NCBI GenBank assembly: GCA_030426265.1
Contig: JAUHYP010000024.1
Location: 1-48,333, forward strand
Length of the DNA: 48,333 bases
Source: Gammaproteobacteria bacterium
GTDB lineage: Bacteria > Pseudomonadota > Gammaproteobacteria > Xanthomonadales > SZUA-36
Direction: 5' to 3'
Shown: piece by piece, positions 37,020 to 46,377 of the stretch
How positions within the stretch are numbered: position 1 is the first letter of the stretch
Layout: every line of letters begins with the position of its first letter
Translations under genes and position numbers: made by a program
Notes under the pieces: model-generated
Told to the model about the DNA's origin: nothing
Databases searched by the model: none
What the model saw: the letters and a program-made list of their open reading frames with translations, nothing else

Positions 37020-38189
37020 TCAGTCCGCCTGCCTGCGCAGGAACGCCGGGATCTCAAGATAATCGATGTCATCCATACGGCGGCTGAACATGTCGTCCGG
37101 CGGCTGCGGCGTGGGACGCGAGGGCGGCGTGTAGCGGTGCTCTTCGCGCTCATCGTCGTGGCTGGCGTGGTCCGGCTGGCCGGTGGTGCCGTTGCGCACG
37201 ACCTTCAGCGGCTTTTCCTTCCGGCGCTGGACCGGCTCTCCCAGGCCCGTGGCCACCACCGTCACGCGCAGTTCGTCGCCGATGTCCGGGTCGATCACCG
37301 TGCCGACCACCACCGTGGCGTCGTCGCTGGCCAGGTCCGCGATCTGGGAACCCACTTCCTCGAATTCGCGCATGGTCAGGTTCATGCCGGCGGTGATGTT
37401 CACCAGCACGCCGCGGGCGCCGTTCAGGTCGATGTCCTCCAGCAGCGGGCTGCCGATGGCCTGGTTGACGGCCATGATGGCCCGGTCGTCGCCGCAGGCC
37501 TTGCCGGCGCCCATCACGGCCGTGCCCATCTCGGACATCACCGTGCGCACGTCGGCGAAGTCGACGTTGATCATGCCCTGGCGGGTGATCAGCTCGGCGA
37601 TGCCCTGCACCGCGCCGTGCAGCACGTCGTTGGCCGCCTTGAAGGCGTTCAGCAGCAGGGCGTCCTCGCCCAGCACCTGGGGCAGCTTGGAGTTCGGGAT
37701 GGTGATCAGCGAATCCACCTGTCGCGACAGCTCCTCGATGCCCTGCTCGGCGATCTGCATGCGCCGCTTCTGCTCGAAGCCGAAGGGCTTTGTCACCACC
37801 GCCACCGTCAGGATGCCGAGTTCCTTGGCCGCCTGGGCGATGACCGGGGCCGCGCCCGTGCCGGTACCGCCGCCCATGCCGGCGGTGATGAACACCATGT
37901 CGGCGCCGTGCAGCAGCTCGATGATGTGGTCGCGGTCTTCCAGGGCGGCCTGCCGGCCGACCTCGGGGTTGGCGCCCGCGCCCAGGCCCTTGGTCACGCT
38001 GGACCCGATCTGCAGGGCCGTCTTGCCCTTGAAGGACCGCAGCGCCTGCGCGTCCGTGTTGGCCGCGATGAATTCGACGCCTTCGATGTTCGCGTCGATC
38101 ATCTGGCTGACGGCGTTGCCGCCGCCGCCACCCACGCCGATCACCTTGATCCTGGCGCTCGGTGTGTAATTTTCCACCAGTTCAAACAT
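37020..38189 (-). CDS. ftsZ: Cell division protein FtsZ
   Basis: Tubulin-like GTPase of the division ring, 389 residues. It has [19 protein letters not shown], the tubulin signature [13 protein letters not shown], the T7 synergy region [13 protein letters not shown], a disordered linker and the conserved C-terminal peptide [12 protein letters not shown] that binds FtsA and ZipA. GAGAGGAG lies before the ATG. The 105-base ftsA-ftsZ gap holds a small GGCGG-CAAGA-CCGCC hairpin. Confidence 0.98.
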   Translation of the reverse strand: MFELVENYTPSARIKVIGVGGGGGNAVSQMIDANIEGVEFIAANTDAQALRSFKGKTALQIGSSVTKGLGAGANPEVGRQAALEDRDHIIELLHGADMVFITAGMGGGTGTGAAPVIAQAAKELGILTVAVVTKPFGFEQKRRMQIAEQGIEELSRQVDSLITIPNSKLPQVLGEDALLLNAFKAANDVLHGAVQGIAELITRQGMINVDFADVRTVMSEMGTAVMGAGKACGDDRAIMAVNQAIGSPLLEDIDLNGARGVLVNITAGMNLTMREFEEVGSQIADLASDDATVVVGTVIDPDIGDELRVTVVATGLGEPVQRRKEKPLKVVRNGTTGQPDHASHDDEREEHRYTPPSRPTPQPPDDMFSRRMDDIDYLEIPAFLRRQAD

Positions 38190-38294
38190 TGCCTGTTGCT
38201 CCTCTCGCTCGCTCGCCGTTGATGGTTTCCTGGCCCGGGCGGTCTTGCCGCCACCCGTTGCCGATCCGCCGATAAGTGGTGCGCTCAGTCGCGC

Positions 38295-39524
38295 TCAAAA
38301 TTCGCCCCTGAACCAGGACTTCACCCGGTCCATCAGGGACGATTCGCCCGACGAACCGGAGGCGCGCAGCCCCCCGTCCGCCTGGCTTCCGTAAATCAGG
38401 AGTCCCACGCCGGTGGCGTGCACCGGGTTGGAGACCACGTCGCTCAGCCCGGTGACGTACTGCGGCGTCGCCAGGCGCACGGGCATGTGGAAGACCTCTT
38501 CGGCCAGGTCCACCGCCCCTTCCATCTTGGCCGCGCCGCCGGTCAGCACCAGCCCCGAAGCCACCATGTTCTCGTAGCCGCTGCGGCGCAGCTCCGCGTT
38601 CACCAGGGAGAACAGCTCCCGGTAACGCGCCTCGACCACCTGCGCCAGGGTCTGGCGCGCCAGGCGGCGGCTGGAGCGGTCGCCCACGCTGGGCACCTGG
38701 ATGGTCTCGTCGCTGCCCGCCAGTTGCTCCAGCGCGCAGCCGTACTTGATCTTGATGTCCTCGGCATGCTGCGTGGGGGTGCGCAGCGCCACCGCGATGT
38801 CGTTGGTCACCTGGTCGCCGGCGATCGGGATGCAGGCGGTGTGGCGGATGGCCCCGCCGGTGAACACCGCGATGTCCGTCGTGCCGGCGCCGATGTCCAT
38901 CAGGCACACGCCCAGCTCCTTCTCGTCCTCGCTCAGCGCCGAGAAGCTCGAGGCCAGCGAGGTGATGATCAGCTCGTCCACGCTCAGGCCGCAGCGCGTC
39001 ACGCACTTGCCGACGTTCTGCGTGGCCGCCAGGGCCGCGGTCACCACGTGCACGTGGGCTTCCAGGCGCACCCCGGCCATGCCCACGGGCTGGCGGATGC
39101 CGTCCTGCTTGTCCAGCACGTACTCCTGCGGCAACACGTGCAGGATCTTCTGGTCGGCGGCCAGGGGTACTGCCCGGGCCGCTTCCAGCACCCGGTCGAC
39201 GTCCTGCTCGCTGACCTCCTTGTCCTTGATCGCCACCGTGCCGTCGGAGTTCTGCGAGCGAATGTGGTTGCCGGAGATGCCGGCGAACACCGAGTGGATC
39301 TCGCAGCCGGCCATCAGCTCGGCCTCTTCCACCGCGCGTTGGATGGCCTGTTCGGTGCTCGCCATGTCCACCACCACGCCGCGACGCAGGCCGCGCGAGG
39401 TGTGCGAGCCCAGGCCGATGACCTCCACCGTGCCGTCGGGTTGGATCTCCCCGACAATTGCCACGATCTTGGAGGTGCCGATGTCCAGCCCCACCACCAA
39501 TGATTTTTCTGGTTTTTTCGCCAT
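38295..39524 (-). CDS. ftsA: Cell division protein FtsA
   Basis: Actin-like membrane anchor of FtsZ, 409 residues. Visible features are the phosphate 1 loop VVGLDIGTSKIVAIVGE, phosphate 2 LMDIGAGTTDIAVFTGG, adenosine motif VLTGGAAKMEGAVDLAEEVF, and a C-terminal amphipathic helix SLMDRVKSWFRGEF for membrane attachment. It follows ftsQ by 22 bases. Confidence 0.98.
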   Translation of the reverse strand: MAKKPEKSLVVGLDIGTSKIVAIVGEIQPDGTVEVIGLGSHTSRGLRRGVVVDMASTEQAIQRAVEEAELMAGCEIHSVFAGISGNHIRSQNSDGTVAIKDKEVSEQDVDRVLEAARAVPLAADQKILHVLPQEYVLDKQDGIRQPVGMAGVRLEAHVHVVTAALAATQNVGKCVTRCGLSVDELIITSLASSFSALSEDEKELGVCLMDIGAGTTDIAVFTGGAIRHTACIPIAGDQVTNDIAVALRTPTQHAEDIKIKYGCALEQLAGSDETIQVPSVGDRSSRRLARQTLAQVVEARYRELFSLVNAELRRSGYENMVASGLVLTGGAAKMEGAVDLAEEVFHMPVRLATPQYVTGLSDVVSNPVHATGVGLLIYGSQADGGLRASGSSGESSLMDRVKSWFRGEF

Positions 39525-39546
39525 ATCCCTGTTGTCTGTCTGCCCT

Positions 39547-40485
39547 TTATCGCCCGGATTGTTGCGCCAGGGCTTCGCCCGCGCGCTGCCCTGCCACTGG
39601 TCGATCCTGCGGCCGTTCCTCCACCGGCGAGACCGCGACGGTCACGCCACCGTCGACTTCCTCGATGACGGGATCACCCGGCGCCGGCGCCGGACTCGAT
39701 CCGGACCCCGGCCCGTCGACCGGCACGCCACCCGGCGGCGGCTCCGGCCAGAGCACGGCGAAGCCGTTGGCATAGCGCAGATCCACGCCCAGCGGGTTGA
39801 CGCCCTTGAGTCGGCGCAACGGCGTCCAGCCCTGCACCATCCGCTCCAGCCGCGCGACCGCGTCCTCGCGCCCGATCTCCACCTTGGTGCCGCCTGCCAG
39901 CTGCAGGGTCCAGGCGCCACGCCGGTCCAGGCGGATGCGGGTGATTTCCTGTCCGGCCGGAATCAGGATGTCGTTGAACTGCAGCCAGGTCTCGATCACC
40001 GCTTCCACGGCGTCCGGCGGGCCTTCCAGCCAGGGCAGGCCCTGGATGCCGTCGGCCCCGGGAACGGTGAAGGTGTCGCCGTTGGTGGCGATCAGCTGGC
40101 CCTCGTTCCAGTGGGCCACCGGCACGTACTCGGTCAGGTACAGGTGCACCGTGTCCGGCCAGCGCTTTTCCACCACCACCTGGTTCACCCAGGGCAGTTC
40201 GCGCGTGGCGTCCGCGATGGCCACCGGATCCAGCGTGAAGAAGCTGCCTTCGGCCATGGGGCCCACCGTCTTGCGCACCTGTTCGGCGCTCACGCGCTCG
40301 AAGGCGCCGTCCAGTTCCATCCACTGGATCGGCCAGCGGTCCAGCTTGACCATGCCCATGTAGATCCACGCCACGCCGCCGATGGCCGCCAGGAACAGCA
40401 CACCCGCGATGCTGCGGCCGATGCTGATGCCGTAGCGTTCCAGGCGCTCGGCCTGCTGGGGCGCGGTGTTCCTCGGCGCGCTCAC
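39547..40485 (-). CDS. ftsQ: Cell division protein FtsQ with Pro/Gly-rich C-terminal extension
   Basis: Bitopic division protein, 312 residues, starting at GTG 40485 that overlaps the ddl stop (GTGA). A cytoplasmic tail of about 25 residues is followed by one membrane helix (IAGVLFLAAIGGVAWIYMG), the POTRA domain (IQWMELDGAFERVSAEQVRK) and the beta domain (IRLDRRGAWTLQLAGGTKVE). After the conserved region ends (YANGFAVLWPEP) comes an extension of about 60 residues rich in Pro, Gly, Ser and acidic residues, which is unusually long. Confidence 0.93.
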   Translation of the reverse strand: MSAPRNTAPQQAERLERYGISIGRSIAGVLFLAAIGGVAWIYMGMVKLDRWPIQWMELDGAFERVSAEQVRKTVGPMAEGSFFTLDPVAIADATRELPWVNQVVVEKRWPDTVHLYLTEYVPVAHWNEGQLIATNGDTFTVPGADGIQGLPWLEGPPDAVEAVIETWLQFNDILIPAGQEITRIRLDRRGAWTLQLAGGTKVEIGREDAVARLERMVQGWTPLRRLKGVNPLGVDLRYANGFAVLWPEPPPGGVPVDGPGSGSSPAPAPGDPVIEEVDGGVTVAVSPVEERPQDRPVAGQRAGEALAQQSGR

Positions 40486-41429
40486 AGGCTGGTCTCCAGC
40501 ACGCGCCAGACCAGTTCGTCGAAGTCCACGCCGATCACCGCGGCGGCCTGGGGCACCAGGGAGTGGTCGGTCATGCCCGGGGCCGTGTTCACTTCCAGGA
40601 ACCAGGGCTGACCGTCGGCATCGACGATGAAATCCACCCGACCCCAGCCGCTGCACTGCAGCGCGTCGAAGGCCGCCAGCGCCTGCTCGCCCAGGCGGCG
40701 CTCCAGGTCCTCCGGCAGGCCGCAGGGGCAGTGATACCGGGTCTGGTCCGAGAGGTACTTGGCCTCGTAGTCGTAAAAGGCGTTGGGGGTCTCGATGCGG
40801 ATCAGCGGCAAGGCCGTGCGGCCGATGACCCCCATGAAGTGTTCCTGGCCGCTGACGCCCTGTTCGACGATCACCTCGTCACCGTGCTCGCGCGCCAGGG
40901 CCACGGCGGTCGGCAACTCCGCGAGGTCCGAGAGCTTCGTGATGCCGATGGAGGAGCCCAGTCCCGTCGGTTTGACGAACAGCGGCGGGACCAGGCCCTC
41001 CACGCGGGCGGCGAGATCGTCGTCACCCACCTCCGGGCCGATGACCCGGAAGGGGGCGGTAGGAATGCCCAGGCGCTCCCAGACCCACTTGGAGCGCACC
41101 TTGTCCATGCTCAGCGACGAGCCGAGCACGCCGGAACCGGTGATGGGGATGTCCATCAACTGGAGCGCGCCCTGGATGGCGCCGTCTTCCCCGCCGGGTC
41201 CGTGCATCAGGTTGAACACGCGCGCGACGCGCCCGCCGCGGATGCCCTCGAACAGCGCCGGGGCGCCGTCGAACACCTCGAAGGCGATGCCGCTGCGCTC
41301 CAGCGATCTGGCAATGTCCGCCCCGCCCTTCAGCGACACCTCGCGCTCGGCGCTGTCGCCGCCGAGCAGCAGCCCGACGCGACCGAAATCGGCCGGGTCG
41401 GTGACATGGCGGTCCGGCAGGGCGCTCAT
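40482..41429 (-). CDS. ddl: D-alanine--D-alanine ligase
   Basis: ATP-grasp enzyme that makes the D-Ala-D-Ala dipeptide for peptidoglycan, 315 residues. Visible are VGLLLGGDSAEREVSLKGG, NLMHGPGGEDGAIQGALQLM, FVKPTGLGSSIGITKL and the metal-binding end FLEVNTAPGMTDHSLVPQAA. Overlaps of 4 bases with murC and ftsQ show tight coupling in the dcw operon. Confidence 0.97.
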   Translation of the reverse strand: MSALPDRHVTDPADFGRVGLLLGGDSAEREVSLKGGADIARSLERSGIAFEVFDGAPALFEGIRGGRVARVFNLMHGPGGEDGAIQGALQLMDIPITGSGVLGSSLSMDKVRSKWVWERLGIPTAPFRVIGPEVGDDDLAARVEGLVPPLFVKPTGLGSSIGITKLSDLAELPTAVALAREHGDEVIVEQGVSGQEHFMGVIGRTALPLIRIETPNAFYDYEAKYLSDQTRYHCPCGLPEDLERRLGEQALAAFDALQCSGWGRVDFIVDADGQPWFLEVNTAPGMTDHSLVPQAAAVIGVDFDELVWRVLETSL

Positions 41430-42916
41430 GCGGACGCCTCCCGGCCTTCGCGCAGGGCGGTGGCCACCTTGTCCATGCTGCCGGCGCCGAGCAACAAGAG
41501 CATGTCGTCGTCACGCACCAGGTTGGCCAGCGCCGCCGGCAGGTCCTCGACCGCGGGCACCAGCACCGGGTCCACCTTGCCGCGCGTGCGGATCGAGTGG
41601 CACAGGGCCTGGCTGTCGACGCCCTCGATGGGCTTCTCGCCGGCGGAGTAGACATCGCTGAGCACCAGCACGTCGGCCTCCGACAGCACGCGGCTGAACT
41701 CGTCGAACAGGTCGCGGGTGCGCGTGTAGCGATGCGGCTGGAACACCACCACCTGGCGGCGTTCCGGCCAGCCCTCGCGGGCGGCCTTCAGCGTCGCTTC
41801 CAGTTCCGTGGGGTGGTGGCCGTAGTCCTCCACCGCGTGCACCTGCCGGCCGCCGAGTTCGATGTCGCCGACCTCGGCGAAGCGGCGACCCACGCCCTGG
41901 AATTGAGCCAGGCAGCCGGCCGCGGCGCGCACGTCCAGGCCCAGCTCCCAGCCGATGGCCAGCGCACCCAGGGCGTTGCGCACGTTGTGCATGCCGGGCA
42001 GGTTCAGTTGCGCCGCAAAGGGCGCCTCGCCGCCGGGCAGGTGCACCGTGAAGGACATCATGCGGCCCTCCTGGCGCACGTCGGTGGCGCGCACGTCGGC
42101 GTCCTCCGACAGGCCGTAGGTGACCACCGCTCGGGTGACCTTCGCGGCCAGCTTGCGCGTGACCGGATCGTCGATGCACAGCACCGCCGCCCCGTAGAAG
42201 GGCAGGTGCTGCAGAAATTCGAGGAAGGCCTTGCGCAGCTTCTTGAAGCTGCCTTCGTAGCTCTCGAGGTGGTCCCGATCGATGTTGGTGACCAGCGCCA
42301 CCACCGGTTGCAGCAACAGGAAGGAGCCGTCGCTCTCGTCGGCCTCGGCCACCAGGTACTCGCCCGTGCCCAGGCGCGCATGGCTGCCCCAGGCGTTGAC
42401 CACGCCGCCGATCACGAAGGTCGGGTCCTGCCCGGCCTCGGCCAGCAGACTGGCCACCAGGCTGGTGGTGGTGGTCTTGCCGTGGGTGCCCGCCACGGCG
42501 ATGCCCCGGCGAAAGCGCATCAGTTCGGCCAGCATCTGCGCGCGCGGCAGTACCGGCAGGCGCGCTTCGCGGGCGGCGGCCACTTCCGGGTTGCTCTCGG
42601 GAATGGCCGTGGAAGCCACCACCACGTCCGCGCCGGCGATGTGGGCCGCGTCGTGGCCCTGGTGCACGGTCACGCCCATCTGGGCCAGGCGCCGGGTGGT
42701 GGCGGAGGTGTTCATGTCCGAACCACTGACCTGGAAGCCCTGGTTGACCAGCACTTCGGCGATACCGCTCATGCCGGCGCCGCCCACGCCGACCATGTGC
42801 ACGCGGCGCACGCGGCGCATGGGCCGCAGGTGGGCGCCCGAACCACTGAGGTTCGTGCCGCCGGCATTGCCGGTCGTGTCCGGGGATTCGGGACGCACGG
42901 AGTCCGGCCCACTCAT
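41426..42916 (-). CDS. murC: UDP-N-acetylmuramate--L-alanine ligase
   Basis: Adds L-Ala to UDP-MurNAc. 496 residues from the ATG at 42916, which overlaps the murG stop. It has the Rossmann start VHMVGVGGAGMSGIAEVL, the P-loop GTHGKTTTTSLVASLL and the C-terminal ligase domain (VEDYGHHPTELEATLKAA, VVVFQPHRYTRTRDLFDEF). About 40 residues rich in Ser, Thr, Gly and Pro precede the conserved start; a later ATG (MRRVRRVHMV) is an alternative. Confidence 0.96.
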   Translation of the reverse strand: MSGPDSVRPESPDTTGNAGGTNLSGSGAHLRPMRRVRRVHMVGVGGAGMSGIAEVLVNQGFQVSGSDMNTSATTRRLAQMGVTVHQGHDAAHIAGADVVVASTAIPESNPEVAAAREARLPVLPRAQMLAELMRFRRGIAVAGTHGKTTTTSLVASLLAEAGQDPTFVIGGVVNAWGSHARLGTGEYLVAEADESDGSFLLLQPVVALVTNIDRDHLESYEGSFKKLRKAFLEFLQHLPFYGAAVLCIDDPVTRKLAAKVTRAVVTYGLSEDADVRATDVRQEGRMMSFTVHLPGGEAPFAAQLNLPGMHNVRNALGALAIGWELGLDVRAAAGCLAQFQGVGRRFAEVGDIELGGRQVHAVEDYGHHPTELEATLKAAREGWPERRQVVVFQPHRYTRTRDLFDEFSRVLSEADVLVLSDVYSAGEKPIEGVDSQALCHSIRTRGKVDPVLVPAVEDLPAALANLVRDDDMLLLLGAGSMDKVATALREGREASA

Positions 42917-44037
42917 GGGGTCACCCATTGCATGCAGGCCTCGGCCACGGTGGCGGCGGCGTCGGGCACGGCCACGTCGCGGGCGGCACGGGCCATGCGC
43001 AGGGTCTCGCCGCGATCGGCGAGCAGGGGCGCCAGCAGCGCGGCCAGCGCGGCCGCGTCCAGGTCCTTTTCCTGGGCGATGTGCGCGGCGCCGGCGTCGG
43101 CCAGCACGCGGGCGTTGGCCGTCTGGTGATCGTCCACCGCGTGCGGAAAGGGCACCAGCACGGCGCCCAGGCCGGCCGCGGCCAGTTCCGAGACCGTCAG
43201 GGCGCCGGAACGGCACACCACCAGGTCGGCCCAGGCATAGGCCCCGGCCATGTCCTCGATGAAAGGCGTGACCTCGGCCGCCACGCCATGTTCGGCGTAG
43301 CGCGCCAGCGTGTCCTCGACGGACCGCTCACCGGCCTGGTGGCGGACTTCGACCGCCGGTATGGAACCCAACGACATGGCATCGCCGGCCGGGGCGGAGG
43401 CGCCCGGGCCCGGCCGGGACGCCAGCAAGGCCAGCGCCGCGGGGACGAGTTCGTTCAGGGCGCGGGCGCCCTGGCTGCCGCCGGTCACCAGCAGGCGGGC
43501 CGGTCCCTCGCGGACGGCCCAGCGGTCGTCCGGCGCCGGCAGGGCAGCCACCTCGGCGCGGACCGGGTTGCCCACTGTCTCGGCGCCGGCCAGCGCGCCG
43601 TCGAAGGCCTGCAGGACGCGCCGCGCCATGCGGGACAGGGCCTTGTTGGTCATGCCGGGAATGCGATTCTGTTCGTGCACCACCAGGGGAATGCCACGCA
43701 GTTTCGCCGCCAGCCCGCCGGGGCCGGCCACGTAACCGCCGAAGCTGACGGCGCAGGCGGGTCGGCGCGCTTTCATCACCCGCCCGGCGTCACGCACGGC
43801 GCGGCCCAGGCGAAACGGCAGGGCCAGCCAGCCGGCCACGCCCTTGCCCCGCAGGCCGGCGATGCGCACGGTGTCCAGCGCGATGCCCTGCCCCGGCACC
43901 TTGCGCGTCTCCATGCCGCCCTCGGCGCCCAGCCAGGACACGTCGACGCCACGCCGGCGCAGGTCCTCGGCCACAGCCAGGCCCGGGAAGATGTGCCCTC
44001 CCGTACCGCCCGCCATGATGATCACGCCTCCGTTCAC
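42913..44037 (-). CDS. murG: Lipid II synthase MurG (GlcNAc transferase)
   Basis: Membrane-associated GT28 enzyme that adds GlcNAc to lipid I. The 374-residue sequence shows IMAGGTGGHIFPGLAVAEDL, SFGGYVAGPGGLAAKLRG, VVHEQNRIPGMTNKAL, VTGGSQGARALNELVPAAL and VVCRSGALTVSELAAAGLG. It has an Ala/Gly/Pro-rich insertion of about 20 residues after ALALLASRP, between the GGSQG motif and the following strand. Confidence 0.96.
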   Translation of the reverse strand: MNGGVIIMAGGTGGHIFPGLAVAEDLRRRGVDVSWLGAEGGMETRKVPGQGIALDTVRIAGLRGKGVAGWLALPFRLGRAVRDAGRVMKARRPACAVSFGGYVAGPGGLAAKLRGIPLVVHEQNRIPGMTNKALSRMARRVLQAFDGALAGAETVGNPVRAEVAALPAPDDRWAVREGPARLLVTGGSQGARALNELVPAALALLASRPGPGASAPAGDAMSLGSIPAVEVRHQAGERSVEDTLARYAEHGVAAEVTPFIEDMAGAYAWADLVVCRSGALTVSELAAAGLGAVLVPFPHAVDDHQTANARVLADAGAAHIAQEKDLDAAALAALLAPLLADRGETLRMARAARDVAVPDAAATVAEACMQWVTP

Positions 44038-44083
44038 TGCCCGGTGTCGCCCCCGTCGATGATGTCGGTCATGGTTCGATGGT

Positions 44084-45283
44084 TCACAGCTTCATCTTCC
44101 TCGGCCCGACCCGTGACTTGATGGTCATGGCCGCGTTGCGATCCAGCTCGTAGCGGATGCGGAACACGATGCCCAGCGCCAGGAAGGTCATGAGCACGCT
44201 GCTCCCGCCCGAGGAAATCAGCGGCAGGGTCAGCCCCTTGGTCGGCAGCACGCCCAGGTTCACACCGATGCTCACCAGGGCCTGCAGCCCCAGCCACAGG
44301 CCGATACCGAAGGCCAGGTTGCCGGCGAAGGGCCGCTCCTCGCGGTGCGCCCGCGCGCCGATGGCCATGATGCGCGAGACCAGCAGCATGAACAGGGCCA
44401 GCACGAAGAACACGCCCATCAGGCCGAATTCCTCGGCCAGCACCGCGAAAATGAAGTCCGTGTGCGCTTCGGGCAGGTAGAACAGCTTCTGGATGCTCGC
44501 GCCCAGGCCGACCCCGAACACCTCGCCGCGTCCCACGGCGATCAGGGCCTGGGTCAGCTGGAAGCCGCTGTCGAAGGGGTCCTGCCAGGGGTCGAGGAAA
44601 CTCACGATGCGCCGCAGGCGGTAGGGCTCCATGGCCGCGAAGCCGAACACCGGCAGGCCCAGCATGCCCAGCAGGGCGATGTGGCGCCAGGCGGCCCCGG
44701 CCAGCCACACCATGCCGCCCGTGACGGTGGTGATCACCGCGGCGCTGCCCATGTCGGGCTGCAGCAGCAACAGGGCGGTCAGGACCCCGGCCAGCGCCAG
44801 GGGCTTGAGCGTGTCCAGGAACACCTTGCGGATGCGGTCGGCCTTGCGCACCAGGTAGCCGGCCATGTAGATGATGAACATCACCTTGACCGCCTCCACC
44901 ACCTGGAAGTTCAGGATGCCCAGGCTGATCCAGCGGGCGCTGCCGTTGACGGTGTGCCCCAGGCCAGGCACGAACACCAGAACCAGGGCGAGGATGGCCA
45001 GCGGATACATGGGCTGGCTGTACTGCTCCAGCAGCTTCAGCGGGATCGCGCGGGCGCCCACCGCCAGGAAGATGCCCAGCGACAGGTACATCAGGTGGCG
45101 CACCAGGTAGTGGGCCGAGGCCATGCCGTGGCTCTCGGCCACCGCGATGGACGCCGAGCCCACCATGACCACGCCCAGGGCGACCAGCAGCAGCACCGGC
45201 ACCAGCAGCCAGTAGTCGACGGGAAACTCCCGGCTCCCCCGCCCGTGGCGCTGGGCCTGTTGTCTCGGAATGGCGTGTTGCAT
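44084..45283 (-). CDS. ftsW: Peptidoglycan glycosyltransferase FtsW
   Basis: SEDS-family septal glycan polymerase, 399 residues, about ten membrane helices. Visible are YWLLVPVLLLVALGVVMVGS, ARWISLGILNFQVVEAVKVM, LLLQPDMGSAAVI and LPTKGLTLPLISSGGSS. The start is the ATG at 45283 with GAGGGG upstream. It follows mraY by only 11 bases; no murD lies between them. The C-terminus is basic (KSRVGPRKMKL). Confidence 0.96.
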   Translation of the reverse strand: MQHAIPRQQAQRHGRGSREFPVDYWLLVPVLLLVALGVVMVGSASIAVAESHGMASAHYLVRHLMYLSLGIFLAVGARAIPLKLLEQYSQPMYPLAILALVLVFVPGLGHTVNGSARWISLGILNFQVVEAVKVMFIIYMAGYLVRKADRIRKVFLDTLKPLALAGVLTALLLLQPDMGSAAVITTVTGGMVWLAGAAWRHIALLGMLGLPVFGFAAMEPYRLRRIVSFLDPWQDPFDSGFQLTQALIAVGRGEVFGVGLGASIQKLFYLPEAHTDFIFAVLAEEFGLMGVFFVLALFMLLVSRIMAIGARAHREERPFAGNLAFGIGLWLGLQALVSIGVNLGVLPTKGLTLPLISSGGSSVLMTFLALGIVFRIRYELDRNAAMTIKSRVGPRKMKL

Positions 45284-45294
45284 CTTCGTTCCCC

Positions 45295-46377
45295 TCAACG
45301 AATCTTCAGGGTCGCGAGACCCATGAGCACGAGCACCACGGAGATGATCCAGAAGCGCACGATCACGCGCGGTTCCGGCCAACCCTTGAGCTCGAAATGG
45401 TGATGGATGGGCGCCATGCGGAAGATGCGCTTGCCGGTGAGCTTGAACGAGGCCACCTGCAGGATCACCGACACCGTCTCCATCACGAACAGCCCGGCCA
45501 TCAGAACGAACACCAGTTCCTGGCGCACCAGCACAGCGATCAGCCCGAGGGCCGCGCCGACGGCCAGGGCGCCGATGTCACCCATGAACACCATGGCCGG
45601 GTAGGTGTTGAACCACAGGAAGCCAAGCCCCGCGCCGGCCAGGGCGGCGCAGAAGATCACCAGCTCGCCCGTGCCGTTCACGAAGGGAATGCCCAGGTAG
45701 TCGGCGATCACCGTGTTGCCCGTGGCGTAGGCCATCACCCCCAGCGCGACGGCCACGAACACCGCCGGCATGATGGCCAGGCCGTCCAGGCCGTCGGTGA
45801 GGTTCACCGCGTTGGAAAACCCGACGATGTAGAAATAGGTCAGCACGATGTAGCCCGCGCCCAGCGGCAGCACGAAGTCCTTGAAGAAGGGCACGATCAG
45901 GGCCGTTTCCGCCGGCACGGTGGCCGTGTGGTACAGGTAGAAGGCCGCGGTCAGGCCCACCAGGCTCTGCAGCAGGTATTTCCAGCGCGCCGCCAGGCCG
46001 GCCGAGTCCTTCAGCACCAGCTTGCGGTAGTCGTCGATCCAGCCGATGACGCCGAAGGCCAGGGTCACCAGCAGCACCACCCAGACATAGCGGTTGGAGA
46101 GGTCCGACCACAGCAGGGTGGACATCACCAGGGCGAAGAGGATCAGCGCTCCGCCCATGGTCGGCGTGCCGGCCTTCGAGAAGTGCGACTCCGGCCCGAG
46201 CGCTCGGATCGGCTGTCCCACCTGGCCGCGCACCAGCCGGCGGATGAAGGAGGGGCCGAGCACCAGCGAGATCGCCAGCGCCGTCAGCGCGCCGAGGATG
46301 GCGCGCAGGGTCAGGTAGCTGAACACGTTGAAGTCGGGGTTGATCCCCGCCAGCCAATCGAAGAATACGACGAGCAT
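45295..46377 (-). CDS. mraY: Phospho-N-acetylmuramoyl-pentapeptide transferase MraY
   Basis: Integral membrane enzyme that makes lipid I from UDP-MurNAc-pentapeptide and undecaprenyl phosphate, 360 residues. Motifs: [67 protein letters not shown] and [16 protein letters not shown]. It shares one base with the murF stop (TGATG). Confidence 0.98.
   Translation of the reverse strand: MLVVFFDWLAGINPDFNVFSYLTLRAILGALTALAISLVLGPSFIRRLVRGQVGQPIRALGPESHFSKAGTPTMGGALILFALVMSTLLWSDLSNRYVWVVLLVTLAFGVIGWIDDYRKLVLKDSAGLAARWKYLLQSLVGLTAAFYLYHTATVPAETALIVPFFKDFVLPLGAGYIVLTYFYIVGFSNAVNLTDGLDGLAIMPAVFVAVALGVMAYATGNTVIADYLGIPFVNGTGELVIFCAALAGAGLGFLWFNTYPAMVFMGDIGALAVGAALGLIAVLVRQELVFVLMAGLFVMETVSVILQVASFKLTGKRIFRMAPIHHHFELKGWPEPRVIVRFWIISVVLVLMGLATLKIR

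Noticed and set aside
41597-43129. A 510-codon open frame antisense to murC and murG
   Set aside because: Shadow frame of two well-supported dcw genes, without a start context or a protein family pattern.
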